DNA of 58,322 nt from RCIO01 sp035555795 (GCA_035555795.1 DATMGE010000056.1:1-58322), one strand, 5' to 3'; shown: positions 1 through 9,087, numbered from the stretch's first letter. Notes: a model not told the origin generated them from the letters alone. Made by a program: numbers and translations.

Positions 1-1069
1 CGCCAAGCCGGAGGGCACTGGCGGCCTCATCACACCCGGCGTGGTGGCCGAACAGGTGCTCTACGAGGTCGGCGATCCGGCCAATTACATGCTGCCGGAC
101 GTGACGGCCGATTTTTCCCAGGTCCGGTTGCGGCAGGAGGGCGAGAACCGCGTCCACGTTTCCGGCGCACGCGGCAAGCCGCCATCGCCCACCTACAAGG
201 TGTCGGCGACGTATCAGGACGGCTATCGCGCCATCGCCACGATCTCGATCGTGGGACCGGATGCTGCGCACAAGGCAGAGCGCACCGCAGAAGCATTGGT
301 GACGCGATCTCGTTCGCTGTTCAAAGCCAAGGGCATGGCGGACTTCACCGCCGTTCATATCGAGGCGCTGGGGGCAGAGGCAAGCTATGCCGGCGGCAGC
401 CGTGCCCGCGCGACACGCGAAGTGCTGCTGCGGCTGGTCGTGCAGCATCCCGACCGCGCCGCGCTCGACCTCATGTCGAAGGAAGTTGGCTCCATCGGCA
501 TTTCCTTCGCGCCGGGCACGACGGGCATTTTCGGCGGCCGGCCGAAGGCGACGCCGGTCGTGCGGCTTTTCACCTTCTTCGTGCCGAAGGCGGACATGCC
601 GGTGCCGCGCGTCAGCATCGGCGATGCCGAACCCTTCGCGGTGGAGATACCGACGGACGGCGCCGTTCCCGAGCCGTCGCGCCCCACTGGAGAGGTGGCC
701 GCGCCCGATGCGGGCTCGGTGCGCATTCCGCTGCGGCGCATTGCGCTGGCACGCTCCGGCGACAAGGGCGACAGTTCCAACATCGCCATTTTTGCGCGAC
801 GACCGGAATTCCTGCCGGTCATCCGTCGCGAGGTGACGGTGGAACGCCTGCTGAAGCACTTTGACGGCATCGTCACCGGACCTGGCGAGGTGTTCGAGGC
901 GCCGGGCCTCGACGCGCTCAACTTCCTGCTTCAGGGTGCGCTGGGCGGCGGCGGCATGGCCTCGCTGCGCATCGACCCGCAGGGCAAGGCCTTTGGCCAG
1001 ATGGCGCTGGAAATGGAAATCGACGTGCCGAAAGCATGGCTCGATCAAGGGCTTGTCAGGCCGAATTGA
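1..1069 (+). CDS. AtuA-family protein (DUF1446), 5'-truncated by window edge
   Basis: The reading frame is open from base 2, so the gene begins outside the window; a GTG at 41 is internal. The first visible residues (AKPEGTGGLITPGVVAEQ) and the following LYEVGDP match the acyclic terpene utilisation AtuA family. The last ~110 residues (from about base 720, with RSGDKGDSSNIAIFAR and a LGGGG stretch near the end) match the ferredoxin-like C-terminal domain often found at the end of AtuA proteins. AtuA is known from citronellol/geraniol degradation operons, but its biochemical role is not settled and the family is widespread in CoA-ester catabolic clusters. It is followed 30 bp downstream by a crotonase on the same strand, so the two are probably co-transcribed. 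Family assignment is firm; the substrate is unknown. Confidence 0.85.
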   Translation, partial: AKPEGTGGLITPGVVAEQVLYEVGDPANYMLPDVTADFSQVRLRQEGENRVHVSGARGKPPSPTYKVSATYQDGYRAIATISIVGPDAAHKAERTAEALVTRSRSLFKAKGMADFTAVHIEALGAEASYAGGSRARATREVLLRLVVQHPDRAALDLMSKEVGSIGISFAPGTTGIFGGRPKATPVVRLFTFFVPKADMPVPRVSIGDAEPFAVEIPTDGAVPEPSRPTGEVAAPDAGSVRIPLRRIALARSGDKGDSSNIAIFARRPEFLPVIRREVTVERLLKHFDGIVTGPGEVFEAPGLDALNFLLQGALGGGGMASLRIDPQGKAFGQMALEMEIDVPKAWLDQGLVRPN

Positions 1070-1098
1070 GAATTTGAATCCGATTGGGGGAAGCGCAG

Positions 1099-1878
1099 AT
1101 GGCCGATGAAAAACCGATCCTGATCGAGCGGCGCGGCGAAGCGCTGTGGATCACCATCAACAGACCCGAGCGGCGCAACGCCATCAACAACGATGTCATC
1201 GAGGGCATCGCGGCGGGCATGCGCGCGGCTAGCGAGGACGTCTCGGTGCGCTGCGTGGTGCTGACAGGCACCGGCGAAAAGGCCTTCTGCGCCGGCGGCG
1301 ATCTCCAGCAGGGCACTTCGGTCTTCGGCGACCAGTTCGACGAGCCGACGACCGATTTCGGCCGCCTGGCGCGCTATGTGCGCACCATGGGAATCCCGAT
1401 CGTGGCGCGCATCAACGGCGCCTGCGTGGCCGGCGGCACCGGCTTGATGTCGCTCTGCGACCTCGTCGTGGCCGCCGACCATGCGCGCTTCGGCTTGCCG
1501 GAGGCCCGCGTCGGCGTGTTCCCGCATCAGGTGCAGGTCTATTTCCGCCATCTGATCCTGCCGCGCCACGCGGCCGAGCTGATGTTCACCGGCGAGCTGA
1601 TTTCGGCCGAGCGGGCGCGCGAGATCGGGCTGATCAACTATATCGTGCCGGCGGCAGAGCTCGACGCCAAGGTGGAATGGCTTGTCGGCGTGCTCAAGGG
1701 CAATTCGCCGGTCGCCATGCGCCGTGGCAAGGCGGCCATCGCCGCCATGCAGGCGATGCATTTCGAGCAGGCGCTGGCCTTTGCCGAAAGCCAGATCATG
1801 CTCACCGCGCAGACCTCCGACGCGCGCGAAGGCCTCGCCGCCTTCAATGAGAAGCGCAAGCCGCGCTGGACGGAATAG
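1099..1878 (+). CDS. Enoyl-CoA hydratase/isomerase (crotonase) family protein
   Basis: A 259-residue crotonase. I chose the ATG at 1099 because a GGGGGAA ribosome site lies just upstream (a TTG at 1084 overlaps that site). The oxyanion-hole segments are visible (KAFCAGGDL, then ACVAGGTGLMSLCD) and so is the FGLPEARVG segment. Relative to rat mitochondrial hydratase, the second catalytic glutamate (Glu164) is kept as Glu135, but the first (Glu144) falls on Gly115. The enzyme may therefore be an isomerase or an atypical hydratase or lyase rather than a standard enoyl-CoA hydratase. It acts in the cytoplasm on an acyl-CoA. It sits behind the AtuA-family gene and meets the TRAP permease gene tail to tail with a 3-bp gap. 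Confidence 0.88.
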   Translation: MADEKPILIERRGEALWITINRPERRNAINNDVIEGIAAGMRAASEDVSVRCVVLTGTGEKAFCAGGDLQQGTSVFGDQFDEPTTDFGRLARYVRTMGIPIVARINGACVAGGTGLMSLCDLVVAADHARFGLPEARVGVFPHQVQVYFRHLILPRHAAELMFTGELISAERAREIGLINYIVPAAELDAKVEWLVGVLKGNSPVAMRRGKAAIAAMQAMHFEQALAFAESQIMLTAQTSDAREGLAAFNEKRKPRWTE

Positions 1879-1881
1879 GCC

Positions 1882-3189
1882 TCAGCTCATCAGCGTGGGG
1901 AAGAACATCACGATTGCCGGCACGGCGATGCATAGTAGCACGACCGCGATGTCGATGGCGATGAAGGTCGTGACGCCGCGGAACACGCCGGTCAGCGAGG
2001 TGAGATTGCCCACCACGCTCTTGATGACGAAGACATTGAGGCCGAAGGGCGGGGTCAGCATGCCGATCTCGATCAGCTTGGCGATCAGCACGCCGAACAG
2101 CACCAGGTTGATGTTCTGCGCCTCCACGATGGGCAGGAAGATTGGCAGCGTCAAAAGCATCGCGCCGATGCCGTCCATGAACGTGCCGAGAATGAGATAG
2201 ACCACCATCACCAGCAGCATGAACTGCCAGTAGGTCAGGTCCCAGCCGATCACCATGCTGGAAATCAGGTCGCCCGCGCCGCTGATCGACACGAAGCGCG
2301 TCAGCATGGTCGCGCCGACGCCGATGATAAAGAGCGAGCCGCAGGTGATGACGGTTTCGGTCATCGCCTTGACCATCATCGTGCGGCTGAAGCGTCCCTG
2401 GGCTACGGCGATGACGAAGGCCATGGTCGCGCCGACGGCGCCCGCTTCCGTTGTGGTGAAGATGCCGCCGAAAAGCCCGCCGAAGACGCCCAGCAGGAGC
2501 AGTACGAGAGGGCCCATCTGCCTGAGATTGGCCATCAGCGCGCCCGGCGCGACGGCCGCCGCGCGGCGGGGAATGAGGTTGGGCCGCAGCCAGCTTATCG
2601 CGACGATCACCAGCGAATAGCCGAGCGCGGTGGCCAGTCCCATGCCGATGCCGCCGAGGAAAAGCTGGATGATTGAGGTCTGCGCGAAGATGCCGAACAG
2701 GATCAACACGATGGACGGCGGTATCAGCGCGCCGATCGTGCCGCCGGCCGCCACCACGCCACAGGCGATATTGCGGTCATAGCCGGCGCGGACCATTTCG
2801 GGGATGGCGATGCGGCCCATGGCGGCCGCGCAGGCGATGGAAGAGCCGCAGACCGAGGCGAAGGCGGAGCAGGCGGCGACGCTGGAAATGGCCAGCGCGC
2901 CCGGAAGCCGCGACAGGAGCGCCTTGGCCAGTTCGAACAGGCTCGTCGTCATGCCCGAATAGAAGCAGATATAGCCCATGAACAGGAACATCGGCACCGC
3001 GCTGAGGGTCCAACTCGCGGTGAACTGATAGGGCACCGATTGCAGCAGGCCCCAGGCCGCGCGGGCGCTCAGCAATTGCCACAGCCCCAGACCGGAGACG
3101 CCGATCAGCGCCAGCCCGACCGGCACGCGCAGAGCAAAGAGCACCGCAAGCGCGGCAAGGCCGGTTATTCCAATCGCCGTGGAGCTCAT
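1882..3189 (-). CDS. TRAP transporter large permease (DctM family)
   Basis: A 435-residue, very hydrophobic protein of the usual DctM length with about 12 predicted membrane segments. Family features include the VPMFLFMG segment, the SSVAACSAFASVCGSS segment and a proline-rich LTPPFGLNVFV segment near the C-terminus. It is the channel-forming subunit of a tripartite ATP-independent periplasmic transporter that uses an ion gradient to import a carboxylate-type solute. Its ATG overlaps the stop of the small permease gene by 4 bp (ATGA), so the two are translationally coupled. The binding-protein gene lies just upstream in the same direction. The ligand cannot be told from sequence. Confidence 0.93.
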   Translation of the reverse strand: MSSTAIGITGLAALAVLFALRVPVGLALIGVSGLGLWQLLSARAAWGLLQSVPYQFTASWTLSAVPMFLFMGYICFYSGMTTSLFELAKALLSRLPGALAISSVAACSAFASVCGSSIACAAAMGRIAIPEMVRAGYDRNIACGVVAAGGTIGALIPPSIVLILFGIFAQTSIIQLFLGGIGMGLATALGYSLVIVAISWLRPNLIPRRAAAVAPGALMANLRQMGPLVLLLLGVFGGLFGGIFTTTEAGAVGATMAFVIAVAQGRFSRTMMVKAMTETVITCGSLFIIGVGATMLTRFVSISGAGDLISSMVIGWDLTYWQFMLLVMVVYLILGTFMDGIGAMLLTLPIFLPIVEAQNINLVLFGVLIAKLIEIGMLTPPFGLNVFVIKSVVGNLTSLTGVFRGVTTFIAIDIAVVLLCIAVPAIVMFFPTLMS

Positions 3190-3761
3190 CTTTCACCTGT
3201 CGGGTAGTCGGGGGCGGCACCCTCGCCATGCGGGGCGTCAGGCACCGGGTCGGGCGACGGCGGCTCAAGCGGTCCGCCGCGCATCAGGTCCACCGTGCGG
3301 TGGATGGCGACCAGCAGCGCCAGTGCGATCGAGAACGGGACGATGAAATAGGCCGGCCACAGGACCAGCAGATAGGCGGACGTGTCGTAATAGGCGCCCG
3401 AGCGGAAATTCTTCATCGCCTCGTTGAAGGTGGCCCATACGAGCGCGGCATAGACGGCGACCGAGAAGAGCATAGCGAAGATGCGTATGGCGCGTTGGAG
3501 GGCGGCGCCCATCATCGCGTAGACCGCATCCACCGTGATCATTCCGTCCACGCGCTCGACAAGGGCGAGGGGCAGAAAGCCGACCGACAGCATCAGATAG
3601 TAGGCGACGATCTCGGTCGTGCCCGGAAGGCCGCTGTGGTTGAACCGCAGCAGCACGTCGATGCAGACGATCAGCATCGTCGCGAAGACGGCCAGTCCCG
3701 AGATGACCGCAAGCGTAAAGGAGGCGCGGTGCAGCAGCCTGCCGATCGTGTCCATTTTCAT
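3186..3761 (-). CDS. TRAP transporter small permease (DctQ family)
   Basis: A 191-residue protein with four hydrophobic segments, typical of DctQ small permeases. The first segment covers roughly residues 12-35 (LAVISGLAVFATMLIVCIDV). The N-terminal helix is followed by a GTTEIVAYYLMLSVGFLPLA stretch typical of the family. The last ~30 residues are hydrophilic and proline-rich (cytoplasmic tail), somewhat longer than usual. It pairs with the large permease encoded immediately downstream (4-bp overlap) and with the periplasmic binding protein encoded 41 bp upstream. Assignment is by hydropathy pattern, length and context. Confidence 0.9.
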   Translation of the reverse strand: MKMDTIGRLLHRASFTLAVISGLAVFATMLIVCIDVLLRFNHSGLPGTTEIVAYYLMLSVGFLPLALVERVDGMITVDAVYAMMGAALQRAIRIFAMLFSVAVYAALVWATFNEAMKNFRSGAYYDTSAYLLVLWPAYFIVPFSIALALLVAIHRTVDLMRGGPLEPPSPDPVPDAPHGEGAAPDYPTGER

Positions 3762-3802
3762 AGCCTGGAAAAGGGGCCGGGGGCTTGCCCCGGCCGCGTG
3801 AG

Positions 3803-4927
3803 CTACTTCACGTAGTTCTCGAGATCGATCTTCGACCAGATCTCCTGGTGCATGAGATCCGCCATCTTCTCGGGATCGTCATGTTCGTCGGTGATCAGGC
3901 CGTTCCACTTCTCGACCAATGCGGCGAAGCGCTTCACGCGCTCGTCGGAATCGGCGATCTTGTAACGCGTGCGGCCGACCTCGGCGACGTCGGCCATGGC
4001 CTTGGCCTCGTAGTCGTTGTTGGCCTTTTCGAGGTCCGCCGGCAGATCGACGAAGGTGATGCCCATTTCCTTCGCCTTGGCCACGGCCTCGTCGCCGCTC
4101 TTGCGCATGGCCGGTTCGAAGGAGGCCAGCGCCTTGCTGGCGGAGCGCAGCGCGTGCGCCCGCTGCTCGGGCGTCAGGCTGAGCCAGGTATCCTTGTTGA
4201 AGGTGAAGCTCGCCGCCGCATGGGTGGTGCCGATCGGCACCGGGATGATGTATTTGATCACCTCGAACAGGCGGCTCGCCGCAAGGTTGGTCGGCGGCGC
4301 GATAGTGCCGTCGAGTAGGCCGGTGGACAGCGCCTCGAACTCCTCGTTGAAGGAGATCTGCTGCGGTGCCGCCCCCATCGCCTCGGCCCAGCGCACGAAG
4401 GGCGCAGCACCGGCGCGCACGCGCAGGCCCTTGAGGTCGGCGACGGAATTGACCGGCTTGGTCGTGTGGATCCAGTTGGTCGGCGTCGAGCCGGTGCCGA
4501 GATAGACCGTGCCCAGCTTGTCGAACTCCGCCAGGCACTCGGCGCAGGTGGCGGTGTATTCGGTTACCGCGCCGGTCATGGCGAGGCCCTTCTTGCCCAG
4601 CGGCGCGAGGTCGCCCACGAGGCTGTTCTGCGGGAAATCGGCTGCGTAATAGGATGTCAGGATGTTGCCGACGTCGATGACGTTGCTCTGCAGGTTCGAC
4701 ATCATCGAGCGCAGGTCCGACACTTCCAGCCCCATCGCCTTCGCGGTGATGTCGAGCTCCGGCTTCGACGCCAGGCTGTCGATGAAGGTCTTGTACATCG
4801 GGTCCGATGCGGGATGCGACGGCGGCGCGCCGGCTGCGATGCGCAGCTCGACGGCCTGGGCGCTGGCGACCATCGCCAGCAGCGAGGCTGCAAGCGCAAG
4901 TCCCTTGAAACTGTTGCGAATGTTCAT
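3803..4927 (-). CDS. TRAP transporter substrate-binding protein (DctP family)
   Basis: A 374-residue periplasmic binding protein. The start at 4927 is set by a strong GGGAGGAG site and by the signal peptide that begins there (MNIRNSFKGLALAASLLAM, cleavage probably after AQA). The open frame runs further upstream only as a shadow of the neighbouring enolase-family gene. The mature protein has the DctP layout, including GLRVRAGAAPFVRWAEAMGA, where the family's ligand-binding Arg is expected. DctP proteins bind organic acids and deliver them to DctQM. The next gene upstream on the same strand is an enolase-superfamily enzyme ending 56 bp away, which suggests that the transported acid is the substrate of that enzyme. 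Confidence 0.92.
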   Translation of the reverse strand: MNIRNSFKGLALAASLLAMVASAQAVELRIAAGAPPSHPASDPMYKTFIDSLASKPELDITAKAMGLEVSDLRSMMSNLQSNVIDVGNILTSYYAADFPQNSLVGDLAPLGKKGLAMTGAVTEYTATCAECLAEFDKLGTVYLGTGSTPTNWIHTTKPVNSVADLKGLRVRAGAAPFVRWAEAMGAAPQQISFNEEFEALSTGLLDGTIAPPTNLAASRLFEVIKYIIPVPIGTTHAAASFTFNKDTWLSLTPEQRAHALRSASKALASFEPAMRKSGDEAVAKAKEMGITFVDLPADLEKANNDYEAKAMADVAEVGRTRYKIADSDERVKRFAALVEKWNGLITDEHDDPEKMADLMHQEIWSKIDLENYVK

Positions 4928-4983
4928 CTGGTCTCCTCCCATGAGACGGTTTGTTTTCGGGGGCCGAACACCCGGCCCGACAG

Positions 4984-6093
4984 CTATTTCAGCACGGCGA
5001 TCTTCTTCTTCTCGATCATCGCGAAATCGATCTCGGCCCCCAGGCCGGGGCCGGTCGGCGCGTGGATGAGGCCGTTCCTGTCGACGGTGATCTCGTTCAC
5101 CACGCCGTAGTTCATCGCCTCCAGCGGCAGCAGCAGCTCGTGAAACTGCGTGTTGCGGATCGACATTTCGATATGCAAGTTGGCGAGGTTGGCCAGCGAA
5201 TTGCCGCCGGTATGGACCTCGTATTTCATGCGGAAGGCTTCCGCGAGATGCGCGGTCTTCATCACATTGGTGATGCCGCCCTTGATCAGCACGTCGCCGC
5301 GCAGGAAATCGGTCGCCTGGCTGGTGATCCACGGCGCATATGCTTCAAGCCCGGCTTCCGGCCGCTCCGTCGCCATGATGGGGATGTCGAGCTTCTGCTT
5401 CAGCTTGATGTAGTTGTAGATGTCGTGGTCGCCGAGCGGGTCCTCGTACCAGTAATAACCCATTTCCTCGATGGCGCGGCCGACGCGCAGCGCTTCCTCG
5501 AACTGGTAGGAAAAAGTCGAGTCGAGCATCAGCATATAGTCGTCGCCGACCGCCTTGCGCACCGCCTCGCAGACCTTGATGTCGTCGCGCCAGTTTTCCG
5601 GCGGATGGATCTTGTAGGCGATGTAGCCCAGTTCCTTGTACTTCACCGCCTCGTCGGCATAGTGCTGCGGCGAGGGCAGGTGATCGGAGCTGACATAGGC
5701 CGGAATACTGGTGCGGTAGCCGCCGAGCAGCTTGTAGATCGGCAATCCCGCGATCTTGCCTGCAAGGTCCCACAGGGCGACGTCGATCGCGCCGATGGTG
5801 CGGATGCTGGAGACGACCTTGCGCTTCCACAGCTTCTCGTGGAGCAATTCGCGGTCGAGCGGGTCCTGGCCGACCAGCAGCGGCTTCAGATATTTGACCA
5901 TCAGCGCCGCATCCGATGATGCGGGCGAGAGGCCCTTGCCGAGGAAGGCGTGCCCTTCGAGCCCCTCATCGGTATGGATCGTCACCAGTCCCTGGTCGTG
6001 CACGTCGGTCGCGCTGCGTTTCACGCCATGGTAGCCGACCACCGGCATTGTGTCCCAGGCGAACAGGGTAACGGTGACGTCGGTGATCTTCAT
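4984..6093 (-). CDS. Enolase-superfamily (mandelate racemase/muconate lactonizing type) enzyme, probable sugar-acid dehydratase
   Basis: A 369-residue protein with the complete superfamily layout: an N-terminal capping domain (1-~120) and a TIM barrel. The metal ligands fall at Asp191, Glu217 and Glu243, and the Asp267/His294 dyad is present, all exactly three residues before their mandelate racemase counterparts. At the K-x-K position the sequence is Lys161-Ile-His163, so the second racemase lysine is replaced by His. That argues against a 1,1-proton-transfer racemase and for an acid-sugar or hydroxy-acid dehydratase. It lies upstream of the DctPQM genes, reads in their direction and probably forms one operon with them. 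A divergent AraC regulator starts 278 bp away. The exact substrate is unknown. Confidence 0.9.
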   Translation of the reverse strand: MKITDVTVTLFAWDTMPVVGYHGVKRSATDVHDQGLVTIHTDEGLEGHAFLGKGLSPASSDAALMVKYLKPLLVGQDPLDRELLHEKLWKRKVVSSIRTIGAIDVALWDLAGKIAGLPIYKLLGGYRTSIPAYVSSDHLPSPQHYADEAVKYKELGYIAYKIHPPENWRDDIKVCEAVRKAVGDDYMLMLDSTFSYQFEEALRVGRAIEEMGYYWYEDPLGDHDIYNYIKLKQKLDIPIMATERPEAGLEAYAPWITSQATDFLRGDVLIKGGITNVMKTAHLAEAFRMKYEVHTGGNSLANLANLHIEMSIRNTQFHELLLPLEAMNYGVVNEITVDRNGLIHAPTGPGLGAEIDFAMIEKKKIAVLK

Positions 6094-6371
6094 GCGGTCC
6101 CCTCATGTGTCCGTGCATTGCCGGCATTTTGCCAAAGTGTTGCATGGCCCTCGGTGCCGCCAAAGTCCGCGAAAGACCCGGTAACTTGTCGGCGCGTGCC
6201 ACTTTCAATGTGGCCGGAGGCGACGGAAAATAGGAATGTTTTTTCTGTATCAGCCGAAGGGAAGCAGATAGCTTGTCCAGACAATGACCTGGCTAAGGTT
6301 GGCAGATTGCCGCCGCGACCGGATTGGTCTAGCCTGAAAGAAAACATGTTACATAAACCGTGGAGGAGACT

Positions 6372-7334
6372 ATGGCTTATGTCGCAAATGCCGGCTCGCC
6401 GGCATGGGAGCGGTGGAACGACGCGACGGGAAAGATAGCCGGCGGCTTCGAGACGCGGCTTGCCGGCCCGACCTCAGCCTTCAGGGGATCGCTGCAGCGC
6501 TTCAGCGTTCTCGGCATCAATTATGCGAGCATCGAGACCAATGCCCGTTCGCTCTATCGCGGTGCGGATTCGGCCAGTCGTCCCGGCCGCCACCATTGCC
6601 TCGTCTATCAGGCGCGCGGGCGCTCCATGGTCAAGCAGGGCCAGCGCATCGCCATGCTCAATCCGGCCGACATGGTTCTGCTTTCGCCGAACGAGAGCTG
6701 CGAATTCGTCAATCGCGGCCTGATCCGCCAATTGTCATTCAACATACCCGAGCAGATATTGTTCGACCGCGTCGGTTCGACGGATATTCCCACCACCGTG
6801 CCGATCCGCAGCGATTCCGCGCTCGGCTCGCTGGTCGCGACACTGCTCCTTCAGGTGCATAGCCGCTCAAACGAGCTTTCGGCTTTCGGCACGCGCGCGC
6901 TCGATATGGTGATGGCGTCGCTGGTCAGCCCCTTGCTTCAGGAGGCGCGGGGCGATGCGGATGAGGATCTGGGCGATGCCTCGGACATGGTGAGCGCGCT
7001 GACGGTGACGCGCTTCATTAGCTCCAACCTGCGCAATGCCAACATGTCGCCGCGCTACATTTCGCGCGCGCTAGGCTGTTCGGTGCGGCATGTGCACAGG
7101 GCCTTCGAGGGCGCGGGCACGACCGTCTCCGCCTTCATCAAGGAGCAGCGGCTGCTCGCCTCGGCGGAAGAGCTGCGCAGCCCGCGCTGTGCGGAGGACA
7201 GTATTACGGAAATCGCGCTGCGCTGGGGCTTCTCCGAGGTCAGCCATTTCAGCCGCAGCTTCCGCAACCAGTTCGGCATGTCGCCGCGCGAATATCGCGA
7301 ATGCGCGATGGCGCAGGAGCGCCTTGCAAGCTGA
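6372..7334 (+). CDS. AraC-family transcriptional regulator
   Basis: A 320-residue regulator. The ATG at 6372 is preceded by GGAGGAG with good spacing. The C-terminal ~100 residues hold the double helix-turn-helix of the AraC family: first helix pair around YISRALGCSVRHVHRAFE, second around ITEIALRWGFSEVSHFSRSF, ending in the conserved FGMSPREYR. The N-terminal ~200 residues resemble the AraC ligand-binding cupin type found in regulators of aromatic or amine catabolism. It is divergent from the enolase/TRAP operon across a 278-bp intergenic region, so control of that operon is the simplest inference. It converges on the aldehyde dehydrogenase gene, separated by a bidirectional terminator. Confidence 0.92.
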   Translation: MAYVANAGSPAWERWNDATGKIAGGFETRLAGPTSAFRGSLQRFSVLGINYASIETNARSLYRGADSASRPGRHHCLVYQARGRSMVKQGQRIAMLNPADMVLLSPNESCEFVNRGLIRQLSFNIPEQILFDRVGSTDIPTTVPIRSDSALGSLVATLLLQVHSRSNELSAFGTRALDMVMASLVSPLLQEARGDADEDLGDASDMVSALTVTRFISSNLRNANMSPRYISRALGCSVRHVHRAFEGAGTTVSAFIKEQRLLASAEELRSPRCAEDSITEIALRWGFSEVSHFSRSFRNQFGMSPREYRECAMAQERLAS

Positions 7335-7357
7335 GCATTTCAGCCATCGATCAAATG

Positions 7358-7387
7358 AGGAAAAGGCCGCAAGCGCGGCCTTTTCCT
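7358..7387. terminator. Bidirectional rho-independent terminator
   Basis: A perfect 13-bp inverted repeat with a 4-nt loop (left arm 7358-7370, AGGAAAAGGCCGC; right arm 7375-7387). The GC core GGCCGC is flanked by an A-run on one side and a T-run on the other, so it can terminate transcription in both directions. It lies exactly between the convergent AraC and aldehyde dehydrogenase genes. Confidence 0.9.
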
Positions 7388-7397
7388 TGATTTGCCG

Positions 7398-8888
7398 CTA
7401 CATGGCGATGGCGACCGTCTTGAGCTCCGTATAGGCCTCCACGCCTTCGCGGCCATATTCGCGGCCCCAGCCCGACTGCTTGTAGCCGCCGAAGGGCAAG
7501 GCGTGGTCGACGCCGCCGCCATTGATGCGCACCATGCCGGCCTTGATCTTGCGGGCCATCAGATGGGCGACGGTGATGTTCTGCGTCCAGATCGAGGCAT
7601 TGAGGCCGTAGATCGTGTCATTGGCTTCCGCCGCGATACGGTCGATGTCGTCGAGGTCGAACGACATCGCACACAGAACCGGCCCGAAAATCTCCTCCTG
7701 CACCACGCGCATGTCGTTGCGTGTCTCGACCAGCACGGTGGGCTCGACGAAATAGCCTTCGCTGCCGCGCTGGCGGCCGCCGGTGACGACGGATGCGCCG
7801 TCATTCCGGCCGAGATCGACATAGTTCAGCACCCGTTCCATCTGCTTGCGCGACACGACCGGCCCGATCTCGGTGTCCGGCGCCGTGCCGATGCCGACCT
7901 TGAGCTTCTGCGCGCGTTCCGCGATGCCTTCCACGACCCTGTCGAACACGTCGCGATGGGCATAGAGGCGGGAATTGGCCGCGCAGACCTGGCCGCTATT
8001 GGAGAAGATGCCGCGCGCGGCGCCCTCGATCGCCTTGTTCATGTCGGCATCGGGGAAGACGATGACGGGCGACTTGCCGCCAAGCTCCAGCATCAGCCGC
8101 TTGAAATTGCCGCCCGACGCCTTGAGGATCGTCCGCCCGACTTCCGTCGAGCCGGTGAAGGAGATCTTGTCGACGCCGGGATGTTCGGTGAGCGCCGCAC
8201 CCGCCGTATGGCCGAAGCCGGTGACGATGTTGACGACGCCTTCCGGCAGGCCTGCCTCCTGGACGAGCTGGCCCAGCCGCAACGCGGTCAGCGGCGTCTG
8301 CTCGGCCGGCTTCAGGATGACCACATTGCCGGCGGCGAGCGCGGGGGCCATCTTGTTCACAGCCATGGTGAGCGGGAAGTTCCACGGCACGATGAGGCCG
8401 ACCACGCCGACGGGCTCGCGCAGCGTATAGGCAAGCAGGTTTGCCGGGTTGGACGGCGTCATGGTCTCGCCATTGAGCTTGGTGGCCCAGCCCGCATTGT
8501 AGCGCAGGTTCTCCACGCAGGTCTTCAGGTCCATGTTGAGGGCGTTGCGATAAGGCTTGCCATTATCGAGCGTTTCGATCAGCGCGAACTCTTCCGCCTG
8601 CGCCTCCAGCATGTCGGAGAGCTTCCACAGAAGCCGCGCCCGTTCGGCGGGCACCATCTTCGACCACGGGCCGTCCATCGCCTTGCGCGCGGCGGCCACG
8701 GCCAGGTCGATATCCGCCTTCTGGCCGGCAGGCACATGGGCGATGATCTCGCCGGTGGCGGGGTTCTCGACCTCGAAGGTCTCGCCGGATACGGCATCGG
8801 CCCACTTTCCGCCGATCAGGAGCTTTTTGGGCGCGCCCAGGAAGTCCGCGACGCGCTTTTCGGCCGCAGTGATATTGCTGACATTCAT
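7398..8888 (-). CDS. NAD(P)-dependent aldehyde dehydrogenase
   Basis: A 496-residue ALDH of full family length. The catalytic set is complete: Asn170 in PWNFP, Glu268 in LELGGKSP and the nucleophile Cys302 in NSGQVCAANS. The C-terminal PFGGYKQSGWGREYG segment is also present. The protein oxidises an aldehyde to an acid in the cytoplasm. It belongs to the betaine/phenylacetaldehyde/succinate-semialdehyde class, and sequence alone does not separate these. It is divergent from a GMC oxidoreductase gene 199 bp away. An alcohol oxidase/dehydrogenase beside an aldehyde dehydrogenase suggests a two-step alcohol-to-acid oxidation. Confidence 0.93.
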   Translation of the reverse strand: MNVSNITAAEKRVADFLGAPKKLLIGGKWADAVSGETFEVENPATGEIIAHVPAGQKADIDLAVAAARKAMDGPWSKMVPAERARLLWKLSDMLEAQAEEFALIETLDNGKPYRNALNMDLKTCVENLRYNAGWATKLNGETMTPSNPANLLAYTLREPVGVVGLIVPWNFPLTMAVNKMAPALAAGNVVILKPAEQTPLTALRLGQLVQEAGLPEGVVNIVTGFGHTAGAALTEHPGVDKISFTGSTEVGRTILKASGGNFKRLMLELGGKSPVIVFPDADMNKAIEGAARGIFSNSGQVCAANSRLYAHRDVFDRVVEGIAERAQKLKVGIGTAPDTEIGPVVSRKQMERVLNYVDLGRNDGASVVTGGRQRGSEGYFVEPTVLVETRNDMRVVQEEIFGPVLCAMSFDLDDIDRIAAEANDTIYGLNASIWTQNITVAHLMARKIKAGMVRINGGGVDHALPFGGYKQSGWGREYGREGVEAYTELKTVAIAM

Positions 8889-9087
8889 CGTGTTCGCTCC
8901 TCGCTGGCCGCGATGTGCGCGGGCCTGTTGTGTCGAGCGACCCTATCACCGCTTGCCGCGGCCATTTTGAATCGTGGGGACTGCCCCGATTGACTGCGAG
9001 TGTCGCCCGCCGCCAATGGCGCATGCCGTGGCAGACGCGCCGCCCGCACATGTGTAGCCATCGTGAAAAGCATCAGCGGGGAACGTC

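Noticed and set aside
4951..5332. Extension of the DctP frame to 509 codons
   Set aside because: The added N-terminal part is a frame-shifted shadow of the enolase-superfamily gene; the signal peptide and GGGAGGAG site fix the start at 4927.
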